Positions 1 through 9,481 are shown, counted from the stretch's first letter. The stretch: 64,000 nt of DNA from Rhodovulum imhoffii (GCF_003046545.1 NZ_QAAA01000002.1:186001-250000), one strand, 5' to 3'. The notes: generated by a model not told the origin, from the letters alone. Program-made: numbers and translations.

Positions 1-1
1 G

Positions 2-718
2 GACCAGCGCATCGACCTGATGTCGCAGTTGACCTATTTTCTGCCCCATCTCCTGGCGCTCTCGGCCTCATCGCCCTTCTGGATGGGCCAGGATACGGGG
101 CTGGCATCCTACCGGCTGACGGTGTTCGACAACCTGCCCCGCACCGGGTTGCCACCCCGCCTGGAAAGCTGGACCGATTTCCAGAAATCCGTGGATGTTC
201 TGACCGGACTCGGGGTGATCGAGGATGCCAGCAAGATCTGGTGGGATCTGCGCCCCTCCGCCCGCTTTCCCACGCTGGAGGCGAGAATCTGCGATGTCTC
301 TCCCCGGCTGGAACACACCCTGACGATCGCCGCCCTGACCCAGTGCCTGACACGGATGCTATGGCGGCTGAGCCGCCTGAACCAGCGATGGCGTATCTAC
401 GACCGGTTCCTGATCTCGGAAAACCGCTGGCGGGCCCAGCGTTACGGGACCTCCGAGCCGCTGATAGATTTCGGCCGCAAACAGCTTGTGCCCTTTGCCG
501 ACCTGATGGAAGAGCTTCTGGGGATGCTGGAGGAGGACGGCGCCGCGCTGTCCTGCCTGGCCGAAATCGAGGCCACGCGCCGGATGGTGGCCGGGGGGAC
601 CGCCGCCGATCGTCAGCGCGCGGTCCTGGCCCGGGCAACCGAAGCCGGCAAAGACCACGACAGCGCCATGCGAGAGGTCATCGATACGCTGATCGAGGAT
701 TATCAAACCGATTTGTAG
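2..718 (+). CDS. Carboxylate-amine ligase, YbdK/GCS2 family (C-terminal part)
   Basis: The gene runs in from the left edge; about 238 C-terminal residues are present and no start is visible. The sequence resembles the C-terminal half of YbdK-type proteins (glutamate-cysteine ligase type 2 fold), which join a carboxylate to an amine using ATP; several family members make gamma-glutamyl compounds, but the physiological substrate is mostly unknown. Recognisable family segments are the stretch around [12 protein letters not shown] and [19 protein letters not shown], and the later [12 protein letters not shown]. The catalytic N-terminal half lies outside the window, so activity cannot be judged. 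It ends 31 bases before the valine-degradation operon, whose first gene has its own ribosome binding site, so co-transcription is possible but not shown. Confidence 0.85.
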   Translation, partial: DQRIDLMSQLTYFLPHLLALSASSPFWMGQDTGLASYRLTVFDNLPRTGLPPRLESWTDFQKSVDVLTGLGVIEDASKIWWDLRPSARFPTLEARICDVSPRLEHTLTIAALTQCLTRMLWRLSRLNQRWRIYDRFLISENRWRAQRYGTSEPLIDFGRKQLVPFADLMEELLGMLEEDGAALSCLAEIEATRRMVAGGTAADRQRAVLARATEAGKDHDSAMREVIDTLIEDYQTDL

Positions 719-749
719 GCCCGTATCCGGGCGCCGGGAAGGAGACGAT

Positions 750-1895
750 ATGGATTTTGCACTGACCGAAGAACAGACGGCGATTTACGACATGGCCCAT
801 GCCTTCGGGCAGGAGCAGATCGCCCCCCACGCACAGGCATGGGAACAGGCCGGCACGATCCCCCGTGAGATCTGGCCCAAACTGGCGGAACTGGGCTTTG
901 CCGGGCTTTACGTGCGCGAGGAGTCGGGCGGCTCCGGGCTGACGCGCCTTGACGCGACGCTGGTGTTCGAGGCCCTCAGCCAGGCCTGTCCCTCGGTCGC
1001 GGCATTCCTGTCGATCCACAACATGTGCGCCAAGATGCTGGACAGCTTTGGCACCGACGAGTTGAGGGCCCGCTATCTCGCACCGGCACTGACGATGGAA
1101 AAGGTCTTTTCCTACTGCCTGACGGAACCGGGTTCCGGCTCGGACGCGGCGGCTTTGAAAACCCGCGCCGAGGCGACGGATCGTGGCTACTGCCTGACCG
1201 GAACGAAGGCCTTCATCTCCGGGGGCGGGTATTCGGACGCCTATATCGTGATGGCCCGCACCGGCGCGGACGGTCCACGCGGCATCTCCGCCATGGTGGT
1301 GGAGGATGGCACGCCGGGATTGTCCTTTGGCGGGCTGGAGGCGAAAATGGGGTGGCGCAGCCAGCCCACCCGTCAGGTTCAGTTCGACGACTGTGAAATC
1401 CCCGCCACAAACCTTCTGGGGGAGGAAGGCAAGGGGTTTCGCTACGCGATGATGGGGCTTGATGGCGGGCGGCTGAACATCGCCGCTTGCAGCCTTGGCG
1501 GCGCACAGGCGGCCCTGGACACGACGCTCGCCTACATGGGGGAGCGCAAGGCTTTCGGCAAGACACTCGATCAGTTCCAGGCCCTGCAATTCCGGCTGGC
1601 AGAGCTGGAGATCGAACTTCAGGCCGCCCGCACTTTCCTGCGCCAGGCGGCCTGGAAACTGGACCAGGGGGCGTCGGATGCCTCAAAATTCTGTGCCATG
1701 GCGAAAAAGTTCGTCACCGAGGCCGGCAGCCGCGTGGCCGACCAGTGCCTGCAACTGCATGGTGGCTACGGGTATCTCGCGGATTATGGCATCGAAAAAC
1801 TCGTCCGGGACCTGCGCGTGCACCAGATCCTTGAGGGTACCAACGAGATCATGCGCCTCATCGTCGCCCGTGCCCTGCTGGAGCACCGTGCATGA
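750..1895 (+). CDS. Isobutyryl-CoA dehydrogenase (acyl-CoA dehydrogenase family)
   Basis: A 381-residue FAD-dependent acyl-CoA dehydrogenase, the normal family length. Visible hallmarks are YCLTEPGSGSDAAAL (substrate/FAD motif of the middle domain), LGGAQAALD in the C-terminal helical domain, and LHGGYGY followed by ILEGTNEIMR near the C terminus. An AAGGAG ribosome binding site precedes the ATG. The substrate is assigned mainly from context: the next two genes overlap by 4 bases each and encode the following two steps of valine breakdown, so the enzyme most likely oxidises isobutyryl-CoA to methacrylyl-CoA, passing electrons to ETF. A short- or branched-chain specificity other than isobutyryl-CoA cannot be excluded from sequence alone. 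Confidence 0.88.
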   Translation: MDFALTEEQTAIYDMAHAFGQEQIAPHAQAWEQAGTIPREIWPKLAELGFAGLYVREESGGSGLTRLDATLVFEALSQACPSVAAFLSIHNMCAKMLDSFGTDELRARYLAPALTMEKVFSYCLTEPGSGSDAAALKTRAEATDRGYCLTGTKAFISGGGYSDAYIVMARTGADGPRGISAMVVEDGTPGLSFGGLEAKMGWRSQPTRQVQFDDCEIPATNLLGEEGKGFRYAMMGLDGGRLNIAACSLGGAQAALDTTLAYMGERKAFGKTLDQFQALQFRLAELEIELQAARTFLRQAAWKLDQGASDASKFCAMAKKFVTEAGSRVADQCLQLHGGYGYLADYGIEKLVRDLRVHQILEGTNEIMRLIVARALLEHRA

Positions 1896-2938
1896 GCGAT
1901 ATCGCCATTCGCAGGGAAGGCCGCATCGGGCGCATCACCCTGACCCGCCCCAAGGCGCTGAACGCGCTCAGCTACGAGATGTGCCTGGAAATCGAGGCGG
2001 CGCTGAAGGCATGGGCCGGGGATGAGGCGGTGCGCATGGTCCTGATCGACGCAGAGGGGGGGCGCGCCTTTTGCGCCGGTGGCGACATCGCGCAAATGTA
2101 CGAAACCGGCACAAGGGGCGATTTCGCCTATGGCCAGAAGTTCTGGCGTGACGAATACCGCATGAACGCAAGGCTGTTCGAATTTCCCAAGCCCGTGGCC
2201 AGCCTGATGCAGGGGTTCGTCATGGGGGGTGGCGTCGGCGTGGGGTGCCACGGATCGCACCGGGTGGTGGGGGAAACTTCTCAGGTTGCCATGCCGGAAT
2301 GTGCCATCGGGCTGGTGCCGGATGTAGGCGGCTCCCTGATTCTTGCGCGGGCACCGGGACGGCTGGGCGAATACCTTGGCACCACGGGGCGCCGCATGGG
2401 ACCGGGCGATGCCATCCATGCCGGGTTCGCGGACTATTTCATCCCTCAGGCCAAATGGCTCGCCCTGACCGCAGAGCTGACAGAGACCGGCAACTGGACC
2501 GCCATCGATGCTGCCGCCGAACCCCCGCCCGAGGGGGACCTGCCCGCGCTGCAAGCACAGGTCGATGCTCTTTTCGCCGGTGACGGGCTGGTGGATATCG
2601 TCAACGCGCTGAAGGCGGACGGATCGGACTTTGCCACCGATGCGCTCCGCCGCCTTGCGACAGGCAGCCCGCTGTCTCTGGCCTGCACCATCGAAATCCA
2701 GCACCGTCTGGACGGCGTGCAAGGCATCCGCCGGGCGCTGGAAATGGAATATCGCTTCACCCATCGCGCGCCGGAACATTCCGACTTTCTGGAAGGCATC
2801 CGTGCCGCAATCATCGACAAGGACAAATCCCCCCGCTGGCAGCATCCGTCCCTGACCGCGGTGCCCACGGCGGATGTGGCCCGGATGCTGATGCCGCTGG
2901 GGGACCATGCCCTGAAACTGGAGGAGGAACTGGCATGA
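1892..2938 (+). CDS. 3-hydroxyisobutyryl-CoA hydrolase (enoyl-CoA hydratase/isomerase family)
   Basis: A 348-residue crotonase-fold protein, longer than simple hydratases and typical of 3-hydroxyisobutyryl-CoA hydrolases. Crotonase landmarks are present: RPKALNALS near the N terminus, AFCAGGDIAQM (the oxyanion-hole segment), GFVMGGGVGVG, and MPECAIGLVPDVGGS, which carries the catalytic Glu region of hydrolases. It releases CoA from 3-hydroxyisobutyryl-CoA in valine degradation, which protects cells from reactive methacrylyl-CoA. The ATG overlaps the stop of the dehydrogenase before it (ATGA) and its own stop overlaps the next gene the same way, so the three proteins are almost certainly translationally coupled. 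Confidence 0.88.
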   Translation: MSDIAIRREGRIGRITLTRPKALNALSYEMCLEIEAALKAWAGDEAVRMVLIDAEGGRAFCAGGDIAQMYETGTRGDFAYGQKFWRDEYRMNARLFEFPKPVASLMQGFVMGGGVGVGCHGSHRVVGETSQVAMPECAIGLVPDVGGSLILARAPGRLGEYLGTTGRRMGPGDAIHAGFADYFIPQAKWLALTAELTETGNWTAIDAAAEPPPEGDLPALQAQVDALFAGDGLVDIVNALKADGSDFATDALRRLATGSPLSLACTIEIQHRLDGVQGIRRALEMEYRFTHRAPEHSDFLEGIRAAIIDKDKSPRWQHPSLTAVPTADVARMLMPLGDHALKLEEELA

Positions 2939-3807
2939 AGATCGGATTCATCGGGTTGGGTAATATGGGCGCGCCGATGGCGGCCAACCTTGCCAGGGCC
3001 GGGCACGAGGTCACGGGGTTTGACCTTGCCGCCCCCTGCCCCGAGGGCGTGGCAAGCGCCGCATCCGCGCAGGATGCTGCGGGGGGGCGCGATGTCGTCC
3101 TGACCATGCTGCCCAACGGGCGGATTCTGCGGGCCGTCGCCGCCGATATCCTTCCGGCGATGGACAAGGGTGCGGTTTTGCTGGATTGCTCCACAATAGA
3201 CGTGGAAAGCGCCCGCGACGTGGCCGAACAAGCCGCCGCAAAAGGCATCATGGCCATCGACGCCCCGGTATCGGGCGGTATCGGCGGGGCCGCCGCGGGC
3301 ACCCTGACTTTCATGGCCGGCGGCAGCAACGACGCCTTCGCCATCGTCCGGCCCCTGTTCGATGTCATGGGCCAGAAAGCCGTGCATTGCGGCCCCGTCG
3401 GCAGCGGACAGGCGGCAAAGATCTGCAACAACATGATCCTCGGCGTCACCATGGCCGCCACCTGCGAGGCTTTCGCGCTGGCCGACAAGCTGGGGCTGGA
3501 CCGGCAAAAGATGTTCGATGTGGTGTCGACCTCTTCGGGCTACAGCTGGAGCATGAACGCCTATTGCCCCGCTCCCGGCATCGGGCCGCAAAGCCCCGCG
3601 GATAACGGCTACAGGCCCGGCTTCGCCGCTGAGCTGATGCTCAAGGATCTGCGCCTGTCGCAACAGGCGGCGCAGACGGTGGACGCCGATACACCTATGG
3701 GAGAACGCGCGACCGCCCTTTATACGGCCTTCGTGGAACAGGAAGACGGGACAGGCCAGGATTTTTCCGCCTTGTTGCCGCGTTTTGAAAAACGGGGACG
3801 GGGCTGA
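2935..3807 (+). CDS. mmsB: 3-hydroxyisobutyrate dehydrogenase
   Basis: A 290-residue beta-hydroxyacid dehydrogenase. The N-terminal Rossmann motif GFIGLGNMGAPMAANL binds NAD, DAPVSGGIGGAAAGTL is the substrate-binding signature, and GSGQAAKICNNM contains the catalytic Lys. It oxidises 3-hydroxyisobutyrate to methylmalonate semialdehyde, the step after the hydrolase encoded just upstream. A GGAGGA site inside the preceding gene serves the ATG, which overlaps that gene's stop by 4 bases. The next enzyme of the pathway, methylmalonate semialdehyde dehydrogenase (MmsA), is not downstream and must lie elsewhere, perhaps to the left of the window. A GC-rich hairpin spans its stop codon. Confidence 0.92.
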   Translation: MKIGFIGLGNMGAPMAANLARAGHEVTGFDLAAPCPEGVASAASAQDAAGGRDVVLTMLPNGRILRAVAADILPAMDKGAVLLDCSTIDVESARDVAEQAAAKGIMAIDAPVSGGIGGAAAGTLTFMAGGSNDAFAIVRPLFDVMGQKAVHCGPVGSGQAAKICNNMILGVTMAATCEAFALADKLGLDRQKMFDVVSTSSGYSWSMNAYCPAPGIGPQSPADNGYRPGFAAELMLKDLRLSQQAAQTVDADTPMGERATALYTAFVEQEDGTGQDFSALLPRFEKRGRG

Positions 3808-3813
3808 AGCCCC
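3800..3813 (+). terminator. Short GC hairpin at the end of mmsB
   Basis: GGGGC and GCCCC form a 5-base stem around a TGAA loop that includes the mmsB stop codon. No T-run follows, only a C-rich stretch, so this is at best a weak or factor-dependent end of the valine operon. Confidence 0.35.
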
Positions 3814-4242
3814 TCCCCCTCGGCGCTCGCCCCCGATGCGCAGGGCGGCCGCCTTGCCGCAAACCGGCACGCCCTCTGTGCCTAGGCATACCGCCCCGAC
3901 CTCACTGCGGACGCTGATGCGTCTGGTCGGCAACGCCGCGAACCGATACGCATAGGTGCACCGCAAAGGGCGGCGGAACCGAAACGCGGCGCATTTGCGC
4001 CATGGCCGCAGGCCGTGCATGGCGGGACATGCACGGCCAGGCTGCCATCGAACACCGCTCCATTCCGGTGGGGATGCCACACATACGCTTGATATGCCCC
4101 GCCCCGGCTGGGCACCTTGCGACCACCACCGGCCTGTGGCCTCAAATTCCACCGCTCCGGGTTCTGCCCCCGGAACCGGCTACCGGACAGATGCGCGGGG
4201 GCGTATGAAGGACCGAGCGATTATCCCTTGGAGGGCCGAGCA
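3814..4242. other. Intergenic region with no supported gene
   Basis: About 430 bases between mmsB and the Crp/Fnr gene. Short open frames exist on both strands but none has a ribosome binding site together with protein-like composition. The only clear signal is GGAGG at the far right, serving the Crp/Fnr ATG. The promoter of that gene should lie here, but I see no strong -35/-10 pair and no FNR- or CRP-type palindrome. Confidence 0.5.
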
Positions 4243-4902
4243 ATGACATGGATGGACCAGGCCGAAGGCCTGGAGGGGCTGGAAGCCGGCATCGCCGCGC
4301 AGCTTGGAGCCCTGCCTGTGATGAACCTCCCAAAGGGAAAGGTGCTGTTTTGCCCCGGCGAAGCCGCGCGCGGCTTCACCATCGTGCTGTCCGGCCGGGT
4401 GGAGGTGTTCCTGACCGGCCCCAACGGGCGGGAAATTCTGCTTTACGCCATAGAACCGGGGGAATCCTGTGTGCAATCCACACTCGGCCTGCTGGGCGGA
4501 GAGGACTACACCGGCGAGGCCGTCACAGCCACCGACTGTCGGGCCGTACTTATCCCACGCGGGCTGTTTTTGTCCTTGATGGACAGATCACCGGTCTTCC
4601 GGCGCTTTGTGTTCGGGGCCTTCGCGGTACGGATACAGGCGATCATGGCACTTCTGGAGCGGGTGGCATTTCAGAAGGTCGAAAGCCGCCTTGCCGCCGA
4701 CCTGCTCTCCCATGCCGAGGGCACGACCGTCCGTGCCACCCACCAGGAAATCGCCACCCGGATCGGAACCGCGCGGGAGGTGGTCTCCCGTCGGCTGGAC
4801 GCGCTGGCCAAAGCCGGAATGGTGCGCCTGGATCGTGGAGCTGTAACCGTGGAAGACCCCGACAAACTCGCCCTTCTGGCCGCCAATGCCAGGGTTGTGT
4901 GA
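4243..4902 (+). CDS. Crp/Fnr family transcriptional regulator
   Basis: A 219-residue regulator: a cyclic-nucleotide-binding-fold sensor (about residues 25-120), a dimerisation helix, and a C-terminal winged helix (about 160-200) with the recognition segment around IGTAREVVSRRLDAL. The start was placed at the ATG preceded by GGAGG; the frame is open further upstream but that part is not protein-like. It lacks the N-terminal cysteine cluster of FNR, so it is not FnrL. The sensor domain has three cysteines (37, 76, 99), which could allow a thiol or sulfur signal; this is inference. It is followed after 83 bases by a DUF2892 membrane protein, a likely target or co-transcribed partner. Ligand and regulon are unknown. 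Confidence 0.85.
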   Translation: MTWMDQAEGLEGLEAGIAAQLGALPVMNLPKGKVLFCPGEAARGFTIVLSGRVEVFLTGPNGREILLYAIEPGESCVQSTLGLLGGEDYTGEAVTATDCRAVLIPRGLFLSLMDRSPVFRRFVFGAFAVRIQAIMALLERVAFQKVESRLAADLLSHAEGTTVRATHQEIATRIGTAREVVSRRLDALAKAGMVRLDRGAVTVEDPDKLALLAANARVV

Positions 4903-4985
4903 CGAAGTCACAGACCGGGGGGCGGGCCTGGTGCAAAATGGGCGCGACCGGGCCGAGTCGCCCCCTCACCAAACGGAGATATCCC

Positions 4986-5180
4986 ATGTTCACCAAAAAC
5001 GTCGGCGGTCTGGACCGCATTGCCCGCATCGCGTTGGGCGTCGTCATGATCGCCGCCTATGTCCTGATCGAAGATGCAAGCTGGCTGTGGTTGCTGGGCA
5101 TCGTGCCACTGGCCACCGGGCTGATGCAGACCTGCCCGCTTTACAACCTCATCGGGATGAACACCTGCCCGAAGCAATGA
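4986..5180 (+). CDS. DUF2892 family small membrane protein (YgaP-like membrane segment)
   Basis: A 64-residue protein with GGAG upstream of its ATG. It starts with NVGGLDRIARI, typical of DUF2892, followed by two hydrophobic segments (about residues 12-27 and 32-48) separated by a short acidic turn, and ends with two cysteines (50 and 61) in TCPLYNLIGMNTCPKQ. The family corresponds to the membrane part of the rhodanese YgaP and often sits near sulfur-handling genes. Here the rhodanese part is absent, although a lone rhodanese-fold gene lies about 4 kb away. A role in thiol or persulfide handling under the neighbouring Crp/Fnr regulator is a guess from context. Confidence 0.8.
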   Translation: MFTKNVGGLDRIARIALGVVMIAAYVLIEDASWLWLLGIVPLATGLMQTCPLYNLIGMNTCPKQ

Positions 5181-5188
5181 CAGCGGAC

Positions 5189-5207
5189 GGGGCGGCCTGA
5201 CCGCCCC
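5189..5207. terminator. Hairpin between converging DUF2892 and uvrA
   Basis: GGGGCGG and CCGCCCC form a perfect 7-base stem with a 5-base loop, ending exactly at the uvrA stop codon. It is well placed to end transcription from both sides, but no T-run follows on either strand. Confidence 0.5.
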
Positions 5208-8066
5208 TCATTCCGCCGCGACCCGCCGGGCAGAGAGAATCTCCTTGAGATATCTCCCGGTGTGGCTGCCCCCGGCTTCGGCAATATCTTCGGGCGTCCC
5301 CTCGGCCACCACCCGCCCGCCGCCATCGCCCCCTTCCGGGCCGATGTCGATAATGTGGTCGGCGGTCTTGATGACATCCAGGTTGTGCTCGATCACCACC
5401 ACGGAATTGCCTTGCGCCACCAGTTCATGCAAAACTTCGAGCAGTTTTCTGACATCCTCGAAATGCAGGCCGGTCGTGGGTTCGTCCAGGATGTAAAGCG
5501 TGCGGCCCGTGGCGCGTTTTGAAAGCTCCTTGGAGAGTTTCACCCGCTGGGCCTCCCCCCCGGACAGGGTCGTAGCCTGCTGCCCAACCTTGATATAGCC
5601 CAACCCCACGCGCATCAGCGCATCCATCTTTTCGCGGATCGACGGAACCGCCTTGAAAAAATCCTGCGCGTCTTCGACCGTCATGTCCAGAACATCGGCA
5701 ATGGACTTGCCCTTGAACTTCACCTCCAGCGTTTCGCGATTGTAACGCGCGCCCTTACAGGTTTCGCAGGTCACGTACACGTCGGGTAAAAAATGCATCT
5801 CGATCTTGATGAGCCCATCTCCCTGACAGGCCTCGCAGCGTCCGCCCTTGACGTTGAAGGAAAACCGCCCCGGCTTGTAACCGCGGGCCCTGGCCTCTGG
5901 CAAACCGGCGAACCATTCGCGGATCGGCGTGAAGGCGCCGGTGTAGGTCGCAGGGTTGGAACGTGGCGTGCGCCCGATCGGACGCTGGTCGATATCGATC
6001 ACCTTGTCCAGATGCTCCAGCCCCCTGATGGTTTCGCAAGGCGCGGGTGTCTGGCGCGCACCGTTCAACCGCATCGACGCCGTCTTGAACAGCGTCTCGA
6101 TGGTCAGGGTGGATTTACCCCCGCCGGACACACCTGTAACACAGACGAATTTCCCCAGCGGGAAAGCCACGCTGACCCCGCGCAGGTTGTTGCCGGTCGC
6201 CCGAACCACCGTCAGTGCCTTGCCATTCCCCGCACGGCGTTCCGCCGGAATGGCGATTTCGCGAGTGCCGGACAGATATTGCCCGGTCAGAGACGCCGGA
6301 TCGGCGGAGATGGCCTCCGGCGTGCCCTGCGCTACGATACGGCCGCCATGCACCCCGGCACCGGGCCCGATATCCAGAACATGGTCCGCTTCGCGGATGG
6401 CTTCCTCATCATGCTCCACCACGATCACGGTGTTGCCCTGATCGCGCAGGTTCTTGAGTGTCGTCAGCAGGCGGCCATTGTCTCGCTGGTGGAGACCGAT
6501 AGACGGCTCGTCCAGTACGTAAAGGACCCCTGTCAGACCCGATCCGATCTGGCTGGCCAGGCGGATGCGCTGACTTTCTCCGCCCGAAAGCGTGCCGGCA
6601 TTGCGGGACAGCGTCAGGTATTCCAGCCCCACGTTGTTGAGAAAACCCAGACGCTCCCGGATTTCCTTCAGAATCGCGCGGGCGATCTCATTCTTCTGGG
6701 AACTCAACTGTTCGGGCACAGTGTCGATCCAGGCGTATGCCTCACGGATCGACATATGCACCACCTCGCCGATATGCAGCCCCGCGACCTTCACTGCCAG
6801 AGCTTCGTCCCGCAAGCGGTGGCCACCGCAGGTCTGGCACGGACGGTTGTTCTGGTAACGCTCAAATTCCTCGCGAATCCAGTTTGATTCGGTCTCCCGA
6901 TAGCGACGTTCCATGTTGGGAATGACCCCCTCGAACGGGCGCGTTACCTGATAAACCCGCCCGCCCTCATCATAACGAAACAGGATCTCGTCCTCACCGG
7001 AACCACGGAGGAAGACCTGTTTAACATGGGCGGGCAGATCTTTCCACGGCGTCGCCTTGTCGAATTCATAATGGGCGGCGATAGCCTCGATCGTCTGGCG
7101 GAAATAGGGGGATTTTCCCTTCCGCCATGGCGCGATAGCCCCGTCATAGACCGTCAGCGCCGCGTCGGGCACTACGAGGCGTTCGTCGAAGAACAGTTCT
7201 ACCCCCAACCCGTCGCACTCCGGGCAGGCCCCGAAGGGGGCGTTGAAGGAAAAGAGGCGCGGCTCGATTTCCGGGATCGTGAAACCGGAAACCGGGCAGG
7301 CGAAATTCTCACTGAAGGTGATGCGCTCCGCCTCCCCCTCACGCGGGGCGGTTTCCAGAATAGCAATGCCGTCGGCCAGATCCAGCGCGGTTCGAAAGCT
7401 GTCCGCCAAGCGGGTTTCCAGACCGGGTTTCACCACCAGCCGGTCCACCACGACATCGATGTCATGGCGAAACTTCTTGTCCAGCGCCGGCGGCTCATCA
7501 AGGTCATGGAATGTCCCGTCCACCTTGACGCGCTGAAAGCCCTGCTTGCGCAGGTCCAGGAACTCCTTGCGATACTCCCCCTTGCGGTCACGCACAATGG
7601 GGGCCAGCAGATAGGCACGGGTACCCTCCGCCATCGTCATGACGCGGTCCACCATATCCTGCACCTGCTGGGCCTCGATCGGCAGGCCGGTTGCCGGCGA
7701 ATAGGGCGTGCCCGCACGGGCAAAGAGAAGGCGCAGGTAGTCATAGATCTCCGTCACCGTCCCCACCGTGGAACGCGGGTTCTTGGAGGTCGTCTTCTGT
7801 TCGATGGAAATTGCCGGCGAAAGCCCGGCAATGTGGTCCACGTCCGGCTTTTCCATCATGTCCAGGAACTGACGCGCATAGGCCGAAAGGCTTTCGACAT
7901 AGCGGCGCTGACCTTCGGCATAAATGGTATCGAAGGCAAGAGACGACTTACCAGAGCCCGACAGCCCCGTGATCACCACCAGTGCATCGCGCGGAATATC
8001 CACATCCACGTTCCTGAGATTGTGTTCGCGCGCGCCGCGTACTTCGATCCGCTTCAGATCCACCAT
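5208..8066 (-). CDS. uvrA: Excinuclease ABC subunit A
   Basis: A 952-residue UvrA, full length. Two ABC ATPase modules are visible: the first Walker [10 protein letters not shown] near the N terminus and the second GVSGGGKST in the C-terminal half, each with its own LSGGE signature ([26 protein letters not shown]) and the Walker B regions VLDEPSIGL and ILDEPTTGL. Cys pairs of the zinc modules are present ([26 protein letters not shown]). It recognises bulky DNA lesions and loads UvrB in nucleotide excision repair. The start chosen is the ATG with GGGAGA upstream, giving [17 protein letters not shown]; a longer frame would run through the LexA box and is unlikely. That box, 60 bases upstream, indicates SOS control. 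Confidence 0.97.
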   Translation of the reverse strand: MVDLKRIEVRGAREHNLRNVDVDIPRDALVVITGLSGSGKSSLAFDTIYAEGQRRYVESLSAYARQFLDMMEKPDVDHIAGLSPAISIEQKTTSKNPRSTVGTVTEIYDYLRLLFARAGTPYSPATGLPIEAQQVQDMVDRVMTMAEGTRAYLLAPIVRDRKGEYRKEFLDLRKQGFQRVKVDGTFHDLDEPPALDKKFRHDIDVVVDRLVVKPGLETRLADSFRTALDLADGIAILETAPREGEAERITFSENFACPVSGFTIPEIEPRLFSFNAPFGACPECDGLGVELFFDERLVVPDAALTVYDGAIAPWRKGKSPYFRQTIEAIAAHYEFDKATPWKDLPAHVKQVFLRGSGEDEILFRYDEGGRVYQVTRPFEGVIPNMERRYRETESNWIREEFERYQNNRPCQTCGGHRLRDEALAVKVAGLHIGEVVHMSIREAYAWIDTVPEQLSSQKNEIARAILKEIRERLGFLNNVGLEYLTLSRNAGTLSGGESQRIRLASQIGSGLTGVLYVLDEPSIGLHQRDNGRLLTTLKNLRDQGNTVIVVEHDEEAIREADHVLDIGPGAGVHGGRIVAQGTPEAISADPASLTGQYLSGTREIAIPAERRAGNGKALTVVRATGNNLRGVSVAFPLGKFVCVTGVSGGGKSTLTIETLFKTASMRLNGARQTPAPCETIRGLEHLDKVIDIDQRPIGRTPRSNPATYTGAFTPIREWFAGLPEARARGYKPGRFSFNVKGGRCEACQGDGLIKIEMHFLPDVYVTCETCKGARYNRETLEVKFKGKSIADVLDMTVEDAQDFFKAVPSIREKMDALMRVGLGYIKVGQQATTLSGGEAQRVKLSKELSKRATGRTLYILDEPTTGLHFEDVRKLLEVLHELVAQGNSVVVIEHNLDVIKTADHIIDIGPEGGDGGGRVVAEGTPEDIAEAGGSHTGRYLKEILSARRVAAE

Positions 8067-8413
8067 GTGTTCTCCCGTTTGTGCTACACATACCCCTCGG
8101 GGGGTGAGTCTCCAACGGAAAAATGCGAACGGAGGGAGAACAAACGGGGGCGCTCCGGCAAACCTTACCGGAGGTGTCGAGGAGCGGACCCGGTATTGGG
8201 GGCGATCCCCGGCAGGGCGGATGACCGCCATCATCCTTGGGGCCAGTCGGGACGTACATCAATGACGGACCCCATGAGGGGAGGCGGCGGGCACGCAACC
8301 GGCTTCTATTCGACATTGTCTCACCTGTCCGGCGCATTCCCGCCGGCGATATCGCTACGCGATTCCCATCGCTGCTCTGGACGCGGCGCCGCGATTGGGT
8401 CAACCTGAGGAAC
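8067..8413. other. Divergent intergenic region between uvrA and the GFA gene
   Basis: About 350 bases holding the uvrA leader and LexA box on the left. The rest is GC-rich with several short palindromic stretches (for example CCCGCCGGCG near 8340) but no gene I can support; the open frames crossing it lack ribosome binding sites. In many relatives other repair genes face uvrA, but none is present here. Confidence 0.5.
8127..8141 (-). promoter_or_regulatory. LexA (SOS) box of uvrA
   Basis: The plus strand reads GAACGGAGGGAGAAC, which is GTTC-N7-GTTC on the uvrA coding strand. This is an exact match to the alphaproteobacterial LexA motif first defined for Rhodobacter genes including uvrA. It lies 60 bases upstream of the uvrA ATG, a sensible promoter distance. 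Confidence 0.9.
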
Positions 8414-8857
8414 ATGACAAGGAACGTCGATATAACAGGCGGATGCCAGTGTGGTGCGGTACGCTATCGCGTCGCGTCTCTCGGGCGTTCTTCTGTGTGC
8501 CACTGCCGGATGTGCCAGCGTGCCTTCGGTGCGTTCTATGCGCCTTTGGTCATAGTCAAAGGCTTGCAGTGGACGCGGGGAAACCGCCGTTTGTTCAAGA
8601 GTTCCAACGTCAGCCAACGCGGCTTTTGCGGAAAATGCGGTACACCGCTGAGCTTGGAGAACTTCGACGACGATGAGGTCGAAATCGCGACCGGCACTCT
8701 CGACAACCCCGAACGCGCACCGCCAACATTGCAGATCAACCACAGGTATGCTTGCAGCTTTACCGACCATATCGGAAAGTTGCCTGAACCGGATGAAAAC
8801 ACCGTTGCCGGGAACGACGCATGGAATGCGGCTGTTATCTCCTTCCAGAAATCCTGA
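8414..8857 (+). CDS. GFA/CENP-V family zinc protein
   Basis: A 147-residue member of the GFA family (named after glutathione-dependent formaldehyde-activating enzyme). The zinc-binding cysteines are all there: CQC at 11-13, CHCRMC at 29-34, and CGKC at 72-75, within the usual fold of about 130 residues. GAGG precedes the ATG at 8414. Most family members have no proven activity, and assignment as S-(hydroxymethyl)glutathione synthase would be unsafe; no formaldehyde or glutathione pathway gene is adjacent. It stands alone between uvrA (divergent) and the rhodanese-fold gene. Confidence 0.85.
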   Translation: MTRNVDITGGCQCGAVRYRVASLGRSSVCHCRMCQRAFGAFYAPLVIVKGLQWTRGNRRLFKSSNVSQRGFCGKCGTPLSLENFDDDEVEIATGTLDNPERAPPTLQINHRYACSFTDHIGKLPEPDENTVAGNDAWNAAVISFQKS

Positions 8858-9109
8858 AGCACGGCCGGAACACCACGCAGCCGACAGATTTTCCCGAAAC
8901 CGGGGCCCGGCACCCAAACCGAAAACGCCACTACGGGTTCTGCGTACTGATTTTACTGACGATGAAGGGCTACACCACCAGCGCACCCGTATCGCCCCTC
9001 AGGACAACACTCGGCGAAGGCCTGCGGCCATGGAGCGGGTTTCAATCCCGCACGAGGCGGGTAAAGTCCCCGCATCGGGGCCAACGGCCCACAGGCGAAA
9101 GGATGACCG

Positions 9110-9472
9110 ATGATTGACCTGTTGAACCGCCTTTTCCCGACCGTGCCGGGTATCAGCGCAGAAGACGCCATCCGCCGCGCCGAAACCGGGGAGGTCGTGC
9201 TGCTGGATATCCGCAAGGCGGAAACCCTGCGCGAAACCGGCAAGGCCAGGGGGGCCGTCAACGTGCCGGTGGATTTCGTGCGCCACGTCCTGAACCCGAA
9301 CAGCCCCTACTATTCGCCCGAACTGCGCAAGGACCGCCCCGTGGTGGTTTACGGCGATGGCGGACAAAAATCGACATTCGCCGCACGAACGCTGCTGAAG
9401 ATGGGGTTCGAGGTCTATGACCTGAACGCCCTGCGCCACTGGATCAACGCCAAGGGTCCGATAGAACGCTAA
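9110..9472 (+). CDS. Rhodanese-fold protein lacking the catalytic cysteine
   Basis: A 120-residue single-domain rhodanese-like protein. The first signature, VVLLDIRKAETL, and the second strand RPVVVYGDGGQKS followed by AARTLLKMGFEVYDLNAL are clear. The active-site loop of true sulfurtransferases starts with Cys (C-x-x-G-x-R/K-S); here that position is Gly82, giving GDGGQKS. It therefore cannot form the persulfide intermediate in the normal way and may be a binding or regulatory module. A purine-rich GGCGAAAGGA precedes the ATG. It converges on lpdA with only 9 bases between them. Sequence is otherwise well preserved, so it does not look like a pseudogene. Confidence 0.85.
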   Translation: MIDLLNRLFPTVPGISAEDAIRRAETGEVVLLDIRKAETLRETGKARGAVNVPVDFVRHVLNPNSPYYSPELRKDRPVVVYGDGGQKSTFAARTLLKMGFEVYDLNALRHWINAKGPIER

Positions 9473-9481
9473 CGCCCGTCT

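Noticed and set aside
3882-4145. Minus-strand frame of 87 codons in the gap after mmsB
   Set aside because: No ribosome binding site and composition typical of antisense GC-rich DNA.
2446-4152. Long 568-codon frame on the minus strand opposite the valine operon
   Set aside because: Shadow of well-supported plus-strand genes; no recognisable domain.
8067-8234. 56-residue N-terminal extension of UvrA
   Set aside because: It would cover the LexA box; the ATG at 8066 has GGGAGA and gives the normal UvrA N terminus.
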